From NCBI GenBank assembly GCA_020029615.1, contig JAIBJO010000003.1:1-62253 (forward strand): a stretch of DNA of 62,253 nt. Direction: 5' to 3'. The position numbers and the translations under genes were made by a program. The notes below the pieces were generated by a model that worked only from the letters and a program-made list of their open reading frames with translations, had not been told where the DNA came from and ran no database searches. Shown one piece after another: positions 54,709-62,253 of this stretch (the stretch's first letter is position 1; each line of letters opens with the position of its first letter). This DNA is from Actinomycetota bacterium (GTDB lineage Bacteria > Actinomycetota > Thermoleophilia > Gaiellales > Gaiellaceae).

Positions 54709-55230
54709 ATGGCTCCGGATGACGCACGGAAGCCGTACGCAGTAGTAGGGCAGGGCTCGATCTTCGACGGCATTGCGTACTGGGTGACACTTGCCGGCGT
54801 CTACCTGATGGTCGGTGGCCTGATGTTCTACTCGGGCAAGGAGAAGCTGTTCGACGACGACGGCAAGGCACCCGCCGGAATCAAGGAGCAGTTCCAGGGA
54901 ACGTTTCTGGACACGTTCCCAGGCACGGATGCGGCATGGGTCATCCTCGGCATCCTCGAGTTCGGGGTGTTCGTGCTGCTCTTCGCGAGCCTCGTCCGGC
55001 TCGAGATCCTTCCTCATCGTGACAAGTCCCTGCTGCAGGTCGCGCTGTCGGTGGCGATGCTCACGTTCGCCGTGCTGGCATTCGGTCAGACGGTCACGCA
55101 GCAGTTCGCAGGAGTCGCGTCGCTCTACACGTACTTCGGTGCGACCGTGGTGATCCTCATCCTTGTGAGTCTCCTTCCTCCCAACCGACCAGACCGCTGG
55201 CTCGGCGGGCTGGGTCGAGACGGCGCGTAG
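54709..55230 (+). CDS. Predicted four-helix membrane protein of unknown function
   Basis: 173 residues with about four hydrophobic helices (residues about 25-45, 78-97, 108-128, 138-158) in a DoxX-like layout; FYSGKEKLFDDDGK follows the first helix. ATG 54709 has AAGGAGAGGA upstream. No family can be firmly assigned. An 80-bp gap follows the UDPGP gene. Confidence 0.6.
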   Translation: MAPDDARKPYAVVGQGSIFDGIAYWVTLAGVYLMVGGLMFYSGKEKLFDDDGKAPAGIKEQFQGTFLDTFPGTDAAWVILGILEFGVFVLLFASLVRLEILPHRDKSLLQVALSVAMLTFAVLAFGQTVTQQFAGVASLYTYFGATVVILILVSLLPPNRPDRWLGGLGRDGA

Positions 55231-55286
55231 CGCGAGCAAGATCAATCTGGCGCGAAGTCGACGCGAAGTCGTGACCAACCTGCCCG

Positions 55287-55292
55287 TACGGT
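55287..55292 (+). promoter_or_regulatory. Candidate -10 box of the comF-like gene
   Basis: TACGGT ending 6 nt before GTG 55299, without a ribosome site. Confidence 0.4.
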
Positions 55293-55298
55293 CGATGC

Positions 55299-55961
55299 GT
55301 GCGGGCACTCGACCTCATCGCGCCGGAGCGCTGTGCCGTTTGCGCCCGCCCAGGTCGAGCGCTGTGCGGAGGATGCCGGGCAGCGCTGATCCGCCTCGCG
55401 CCCCCGGTCTGTGAGCGCTGCGGCTCTCCTGGCGCCTGGCCCGTCAGGCGGTGTGCCGAGTGCTCGGGCCGAAGGCTGGCGTTCGAGCGCGCTCGATCGG
55501 CGATCGTCTATGACCGGGGCGCGAGGGCGTTCGTGCGGGAATGGAAGGAGCACGGCCGGCGCAGGCTCGCTCACGAGGCGGCGACGCTCGTCGCGGAGGT
55601 CGTCCCACGACTGGAGGTCATGGCGCTCGCGCACGTTCCAGGAGACCCGGAGCGGGCGTGGGAGCGCGGTCACGTCCCGCCGCGCGCGCTCGCGGAAGCG
55701 CTCGCTGACATCTGGCAGGTTGCGTCGATCGACGTCCTTGCGCGCACGCGGTCCATTCCGAGGCAGCGCGGCCTCGCGCTCGCTGATCGCCGCAGCAACG
55801 TCCGACGGAGCGTCGTGGCGCGAGGACGGTCCGCGGAATCGGTGTGCCTCGTAGACGACGTCTACACGTCGGGCGCGACCGCAGATGCCTGCGCGGCAGC
55901 GCTGAAGAGCGCCGGCGCACACGAGGTCGAGGTCGTCACTTTCGCGCGTGCAGTTCGTTAG
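55299..55961 (+). CDS. ComF-family phosphoribosyltransferase-like protein
   Basis: 220 residues. N-terminal zinc-binding cysteines (CAVCARPGRALCGGC and CERCGSPGAWPVRRCAEC) and a C-terminal phosphoribosyltransferase motif CLVDDVYTSGATADAC. ComF is linked to competence DNA uptake and GntX to gluconate use, but most homologues are unassigned. No competence genes are near. Confidence 0.87.
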   Translation: MRALDLIAPERCAVCARPGRALCGGCRAALIRLAPPVCERCGSPGAWPVRRCAECSGRRLAFERARSAIVYDRGARAFVREWKEHGRRRLAHEAATLVAEVVPRLEVMALAHVPGDPERAWERGHVPPRALAEALADIWQVASIDVLARTRSIPRQRGLALADRRSNVRRSVVARGRSAESVCLVDDVYTSGATADACAAALKSAGAHEVEVVTFARAVR

Positions 55962-56008
55962 GGTGAGAGAGATCCTTCGTCCGCCGCCGATCCGGAAAGG
56001 GGAGCTCC

Positions 56009-56401
56009 ATGCGACTTCAGATCAAGGCCCACAGAGGCCACGTCCCGGACACCGTTCGCGCGTACGCGGAGAAGCGGCTGGGCAAGCTGGAGCGGCGGCT
56101 GTACTCGGGGACTCTCGTCGAAGTGACGATGTCGCGGCAGAACAACCCCTCCATCCGACACGACCATACGGCGGAGGCCGTGGTGTATACGAAGGGGCCG
56201 AACATCGTCGCTCGCGAGTCGGCCGAGACGTACGAGGCTGCCATCGACCGCCTGGTCGACAAGCTGGAGCGGCAGATCGAGCGTTACCGGGACAAGCGAA
56301 CTCATGAGCCGCGCCGCGCACGTCAGCGCGCCGAGCCGCCGGTGAGTCCTCCCGAGCTCGAGCTCGAGCCGGACGGCGAGTCCGGGGAAGAGGCGGCGTA
56401 G
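56009..56401 (+). CDS. hpf: Ribosome hibernation promoting factor (HPF/RaiA)
   Basis: 130 residues: the beta-alpha-beta-beta-beta-alpha HPF domain (about 1-100: LQIKAHRGHVPDTVRAYAEKRL, SAETYEAAIDRLVDKLERQIERY) plus a 25-residue charged tail; the dimerising C-terminal domain of long HPF is absent. Binds the 30S decoding centre to idle ribosomes. ATG 56009 has AAAGGGGAG upstream. Confidence 0.9.
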   Translation: MRLQIKAHRGHVPDTVRAYAEKRLGKLERRLYSGTLVEVTMSRQNNPSIRHDHTAEAVVYTKGPNIVARESAETYEAAIDRLVDKLERQIERYRDKRTHEPRRARQRAEPPVSPPELELEPDGESGEEAA

Positions 56402-56404
56402 CGA

Positions 56405-56902
56405 GTGCACCCGATAGATCCGGGCGATCACTGGCTCGAGGCAGGCATCACCGGGCTCGCGCGCCAGCGCGAATGGGACGCCGTCGCCACGTCCGCTGCG
56501 CCCGGCAGAACGGGCGACGAGGTCGGGTTCGTCGCGCTCGCCGACGGCCGGCTGCTCGTCGAAGTGGCACCTGACGGCTTCGACCCGGAGCCCTTCGCGG
56601 CGGCTCTCGCCGGTGCGATCGAGAGGCCGTATCGGGCGCTCGCCGTACGACGCACCGACGTCTGGGCCGTGGGCGCGACCGCGATCGAGGTCGCGCGCCT
56701 CGACCCCGACCCGCGGGGCGACAATCTCGAGCTCACCTGGGACGGTGCGGCCTTGGCGCTGGTCGTGGACGGGATGCCTGCCGACCCCTCCGACGCAGCG
56801 GCTCTCGAGCGGCTCGCGTCCGCGAGGGAGAGCGCTTCCTATGCAGCTCAGGCGGGGCGGCTCGACGGTGCTCTCTGGGAGATCCTGATCCTGCCCCTGT
56901 AG
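56405..56902 (+). CDS. Protein of unknown function, 165 residues
   Basis: 165 residues, soluble, acidic, GTG start 3 bp after the hpf stop, so co-transcribed. No signal, membrane segment or known motif; Ala/Asp/Glu-rich with two helix-like halves. Sits between hpf and secA. No family recognised. Confidence 0.6.
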   Translation: MHPIDPGDHWLEAGITGLARQREWDAVATSAAPGRTGDEVGFVALADGRLLVEVAPDGFDPEPFAAALAGAIERPYRALAVRRTDVWAVGATAIEVARLDPDPRGDNLELTWDGAALALVVDGMPADPSDAAALERLASARESASYAAQAGRLDGALWEILILPL

Positions 56903-56950
56903 GGGCCCGGCCATGCCCGGGCCGGCGACGAGCCAGAGATCCGGAGCCGG

Positions 56951-56956
56951 TACCCT
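56951..56956 (+). promoter_or_regulatory. Candidate -10 box of secA
   Basis: TACCCT ending 8 nt before ATG 56965, with no ribosome site: leaderless-type start. Confidence 0.5.
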
Positions 56957-56964
56957 AGACGCCG

Positions 56965-59467
<2,503 letters not shown>

Positions 59468-59475
<8 letters not shown>

Positions 59476-59498
59476 CCGCCCTTCGGGCGACTATGCGC
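59468..59498 (+). terminator. Hairpin at the end of secA
   Basis: Eight-bp outer arms (GCGCATAG with CTATGCGC), then inner CGCCC/GGGCG arms around TTC, with one mismatch between the two; it overlaps the secA stop and ends 3 bp before the ATG of the PAP2 gene. Possible terminator or translational pause; no T run. Confidence 0.5.
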
Positions 59499-59501
59499 TA
59501 G

Positions 59502-60068
59502 ATGAAGACCGTCCTCGCCGTAGGTCTCGCCGGATTCGCGGCGCTGGCGGTCAGCTACGTCCCTTCATGGGCCGAGTGGCTGGCGCGGCCGCCGTCGTGG
59601 CTCGGCGGCTGGATCGGGATCACCGCGATCGGGATCGTCATCGGCATTGTCCTCCTACGCGAGCACGCTTGGCTCGACTTCGGGTTCCTCCTGGCGACGT
59701 TCGCGGGCTCTGCGATCGCCGTTGCGGTGCTCAAGACATGGTTCGACCGGCCGCGCCCCGATCTCGGTAGCGTTGTCGAGCTTCCGTCTTCCTCGTCGTT
59801 TCCGAGCGGCCACGCGACGGCGGGAGTGGCGAGCCTCGGTGCGGCGGCGATTCTCGTCGCCGAGCGACTCTCGTCCCATCGAGCAAGGGTCTGGCTCTGG
59901 TCGATCGTCATCGTCGGCGGGGTAGCGGTCGGGCTGAGCCGAATCGCGCTGAACGTCCACTACGTCACCGACGTCCTCGCGGGTTGGTGCTTCGGGATTG
60001 CCTGGCTCGCCGCCTGCTTGCTCGTTCGCGATGCGATCCGTGTCGAGCGAGACATTCCCGTCGACTGA
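59502..60068 (+). CDS. PAP2-family phosphatase
   Basis: 188 residues with five or six helices. All three PAP2 motifs appear: KTWFDRPRP, PSGH in SSFPSGHATAG and SRIALNVHYVTD. Probably an undecaprenyl-diphosphate or phosphatidate/lipid phosphatase at the membrane. Lies between secA and prfB. Start just after the hairpin, so translation depends on it. Confidence 0.9.
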   Translation: MKTVLAVGLAGFAALAVSYVPSWAEWLARPPSWLGGWIGITAIGIVIGIVLLREHAWLDFGFLLATFAGSAIAVAVLKTWFDRPRPDLGSVVELPSSSSFPSGHATAGVASLGAAAILVAERLSSHRARVWLWSIVIVGGVAVGLSRIALNVHYVTDVLAGWCFGIAWLAACLLVRDAIRVERDIPVD

Positions 60069-60123
60069 CGCGGCCGCCTGCCCGCGCCCGTCTCCGACGG
60101 CGGATTCCGACCCCGCCCGTGGG

Positions 60124-60129
60124 TACCCT
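60124..60129 (+). promoter_or_regulatory. Candidate -10 box of prfB
   Basis: TACCCT ending 6 nt before ATG 60136. Confidence 0.5.
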
Positions 60130-60135
60130 CTGCCC

Positions 60136-61240
60136 ATGGCGGACGTAGACGGCAAGCCGCTCGACCAGCGATTGGAGGAGATCGGAGCCCAGCTCGCCTG
60201 GGTTCGTGATTACCTTTGACCCCGACGGCCTAGCCCTCCGACGCGCCGAGCTCGAGGACGCGATGAGCGCGCCGGGGTTCTGGGACGACCAGGCCGGCGC
60301 CGCGCGCATCTCGACCGAGCACTCCCGTATCACGCGCAAGCTCGAGCGCCACGAGCGACTGCGTGCTGAGTACGACGATGCCAGGGAGCTGTTCGACCTG
60401 GGCGAGGACGAGGGCGAGATCGGACAGCTCGTGGCCCTGCTCGAAGGTGAGCTCGCCCGTCTCCAAGAGGATGCGCTCTTCACGGGCGAGTACGACGCCG
60501 GTGACGCCATCCTGGAGGTGCACGCCGGTACCGGAGGCACCGACGCGCAGGACTGGGCGGACATGCTCCTGCGCATGTACCTGCGCTGGACGGCCGATCG
60601 CGGGTTCGAGACCGAGGTGCTCGAGGCGAGCCCGGGTGAGGAGGCGGGCCTCAAGTCGACGACCGTTGCCGTTCGAGGTGAGAACGCGTACGGGACCCTC
60701 AAGGCCGAGCGTGGGGTTCACCGTCTCGTGCGACTCTCGCCGTTCGACGCCGCCCACCGGCGACACACGGCCTTCGCGCAGGTCGTCGTGGCGCCGCTGC
60801 TACCGGACGACGCCCCGATCGAGGTCGACGAGGCGGACCTCCGTATCGACACCTACCGCTCGAGCGGGGCCGGCGGGCAGCACGTCAACAAGACCGACTC
60901 GGCCGTACGAATCACGCACCTTCCGACCGGCATCGTCGTCCAGTGCCAGAACGAGCGCTCGCAGACCTCGAACAAGCAGACGGCGCTACGAATCCTCAAG
61001 TCGCGACTGGCGGAGCTCGAGGAGGAGAAACGGGAGGCAGAGCTCGCTCGTGAGCGAGGGGCAGCGCAGGACATCGGCTTCGGAAGTCAAATCCGCTCGT
61101 ACGTGCTCCACCCGTACCAGCTGGTCAAGGACCACCGCACCGATCACGAGGTCGGGAACGCTCAGTCCGTCCTCGACGGCGCGCTCGACGGCTTCGTCCA
61201 CTCGTACCTCCTCGCCAAGGCTGCCGGGAAGGTCCTCTAG
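60136..61240 (+). CDS. prfB: Peptide chain release factor 2, with programmed +1 frameshift
   Basis: Two frames joined: codons 1-27 (60136-60216) end at CTT followed by an in-frame TGA (60217-60219) and C; shifting +1 at CTT-TGA-C (skip T 60217) continues as GAC CCC GAC to 61240, giving 367 residues. This is the classic autoregulatory site: low RF2 lets the ribosome shift rather than stop. The RF2 SPF motif (LSPFDAAHRR), GGQ (SSGAGGQHVNKTD) and domain layout are intact. A purine-rich GGAGGAG lies about 37 nt before the shift site, farther than in E. coli. Terminates at UGA/UAA codons. Confidence 0.95.
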
Positions 61241-61257
61241 GTCGTCGGAGATGTCAG

Positions 61258-61263
61258 CTAGAC
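61258..61263 (+). promoter_or_regulatory. Candidate -10 box in the 5' region of ftsE
   Basis: TAGACT, in a GCTAGACTGAACGCC context. It lies just downstream of an in-frame ATG (61251), so that ATG is unlikely to be the start if this promoter is used. Confidence 0.4.
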
Positions 61264-61352
61264 TGAACGCCTCCCTCGAACCGGAGCAGCCGCCCCAGGC
61301 TGCATCAGCTCTTCGCCCGGTGTTGGAACAAGACTCAGAGACAGACGGAACG

Positions 61353-62108
61353 ATGACGGCATTGGCTGAACCAGAGACCCTCGCAGAGCCGGTTCCGGCA
61401 GTCGCCGATCCGAGCGGCTCCACGATGATCGTGTTCGAGGGCGTCAAGAAGGTCTACGAGCCCAACGTCACGGCTCTCGACGCTGTCTCGTTCACCATCG
61501 ACAAGGGCGAGTTCGTGTTCGTCGTCGGCGCATCCGGTTCGGGGAAGTCGACGGTCATTCGTCTCCTGCTCAAGGAGCTCGAGCCGACCGAGGGCAGGAT
61601 CATCGTCGGCGGTCGCGACCTCGGGCGCCTGCGCGGCTCGAAGGTGCCGCTCCTCCGGCGGAATCTCGGCTGCGTGTTCCAGGACTTCAAGCTGCTCCCG
61701 AACCGCACTGCCGCCGAGAACATCGGCTACGCCCTGCGCGTCCAGGGCGAGTCGAACGCCGAGATCCGCAAGAAGGTGCCTGAGGTCCTGAATCTCGTCG
61801 GGCTCGCGCACAAGATGAACTCGAGGCCGGAGGAGCTGTCGGGCGGAGAGCAGCAGCGCGTCTCGATCGCGCGTGCCTTCGTCAACCATCCGCCGCTCCT
61901 CGTCTGCGACGAGCCCACCGGCAACCTCGATCCCGACACGTCCGTCGGGATCATGCAGCTGCTCTATCGCATCAACCGTACGGGTACGACCATCCTGATG
62001 GTCACTCACGATCGCGAGATGGTGGACAAGATGCGCAAGCGCGTGATCGCACTCGAGGCGGGCAGGCTCGTCCGCGACGAGCGTCGCGGGGGGTACTCCG
62101 AGGAATGA
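61353..62108 (+). CDS. ftsE: Cell division ATP-binding protein FtsE
   Basis: 251 residues from ATG 61353; the conventional FtsE start would be ATG 61425 (227 residues, [12 protein letters not shown]). Walker [10 protein letters not shown], signature [15 protein letters not shown], Walker [13 protein letters not shown] and the switch His are present. With FtsX it forms the ABC complex that activates septal peptidoglycan hydrolases. The additional 24 residues are acidic and Pro/Ala-rich. The stop overlaps ftsX by 4 bp. Confidence 0.93.
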   Translation: MTALAEPETLAEPVPAVADPSGSTMIVFEGVKKVYEPNVTALDAVSFTIDKGEFVFVVGASGSGKSTVIRLLLKELEPTEGRIIVGGRDLGRLRGSKVPLLRRNLGCVFQDFKLLPNRTAAENIGYALRVQGESNAEIRKKVPEVLNLVGLAHKMNSRPEELSGGEQQRVSIARAFVNHPPLLVCDEPTGNLDPDTSVGIMQLLYRINRTGTTILMVTHDREMVDKMRKRVIALEAGRLVRDERRGGYSEE

Positions 62109-62253
62109 CGCGGTTCCGTCTGGTCTTCTCGGAGGCGATCAAGTCGATCGGTGCGAACGTTTCGACGACCGTCGCCTCGGCGGTCTCCGTGCTCATCGGG
62201 ATGTTCCTCATCGGGGTCTTCATCGGTCTCGGCACGTGGCTCGTCTCGTGGTC
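62105..62253 (+). CDS. ftsX: Cell division protein FtsX, 3' truncated by window edge
   Basis: First 49 residues only: a short cytoplasmic start ([18 protein letters not shown]) then the first transmembrane helix (VLIGMFLIGVFIGLGTWLV). Overlaps ftsE as ATGA. Partner of FtsE. Cut by the end of the window. Confidence 0.88.
   Translation, partial: MTRFRLVFSEAIKSIGANVSTTVASAVSVLIGMFLIGVFIGLGTWLVSW

Overview
The window is 62 kb of high-GC DNA (about two thirds G+C by eye) from an actinobacterium-like chromosome. Pointers are the Streptomyces-style GNAT/acyl-CoA-synthetase fusion, an Hsp20/P-type ATPase pair, LytR-CpsA-Psr proteins, many GTG starts, and dense four-base start/stop overlaps. The style fits a deep-branching class such as Thermoleophilia (Gaiella/Solirubrobacter relatives), but that placement is inference. 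No rRNA, tRNA, CRISPR array, insertion sequence or prophage was recognised. It reads as core chromosome with a few metabolic islands.

Layout. 1-4710: two tandem cyclase-homology/STAND-ATPase/TPR regulators, the first cut by the window edge. 4742-10510 (minus): GNAT-acyl-CoA synthetase fusion, Hsp20 and a Ca2+-type P-ATPase. 10712-17606: formate/nitrite-type channel, a four-gene pyruvate:ferredoxin oxidoreductase operon ending in a fused NAD(P)H oxidoreductase-ferredoxin, a small broken gene and a zinc alcohol dehydrogenase. 17832-24957: exported beta-propeller, exported Ig-like protein, subtilase and S66 LD-carboxypeptidase. 24929-27320 (minus): YihY/BrkB membrane protein and a membrane adenylate cyclase. 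27361-31285: thrS, infC, rpmI, rplT and a SpoU methyltransferase. 31291-34476 (minus): DUF2207 protein, LemA and a SAM methyltransferase. 34582-37865: pheST. 37906-39263: a two-domain cupredoxin and an unknown protein. 39290-44482: E1alpha, E1beta, E2, GNAT and E3 of a 2-oxoacid dehydrogenase complex. 44521-50784: hisC, then a cell-surface polysaccharide set (LCP, UDP-glucose dehydrogenase, sugar-nucleotide transferase, cupin). 50893-54629: MerR, ahcY, mtnA and a UDP-sugar pyrophosphorylase. 54709-62253: membrane protein, comF-like, hpf, unknown protein, secA, PAP2 phosphatase, prfB with its programmed frameshift, ftsE and the start of ftsX.

Working together: two alternative 2-oxoacid-to-acyl-CoA routes (ferredoxin-linked and NAD/lipoate-linked) lie 23 kb apart. 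The translation block thrS-infC-rpmI-rplT-pheST is interrupted by envelope genes. ahcY and mtnA clear S-adenosylmethionine by-products.

Most notable observations: (1) SecA has an in-frame loss of the helicase motif VI segment; (2) a recurrent TANNNT box lies 6-11 nt before many start codons, implying widespread leaderless transcription, with two divergent pairs sharing tiny intergenic gaps; (3) infC overlaps rpmI by 122 bp in a different frame; (4) two genes (SpoU methylase, DUF2207 protein) lack a normal start codon where their N-terminus must lie; (5) a small gene is broken by one missing base; (6) two palindromic intergenic elements look like dispersed repeats.
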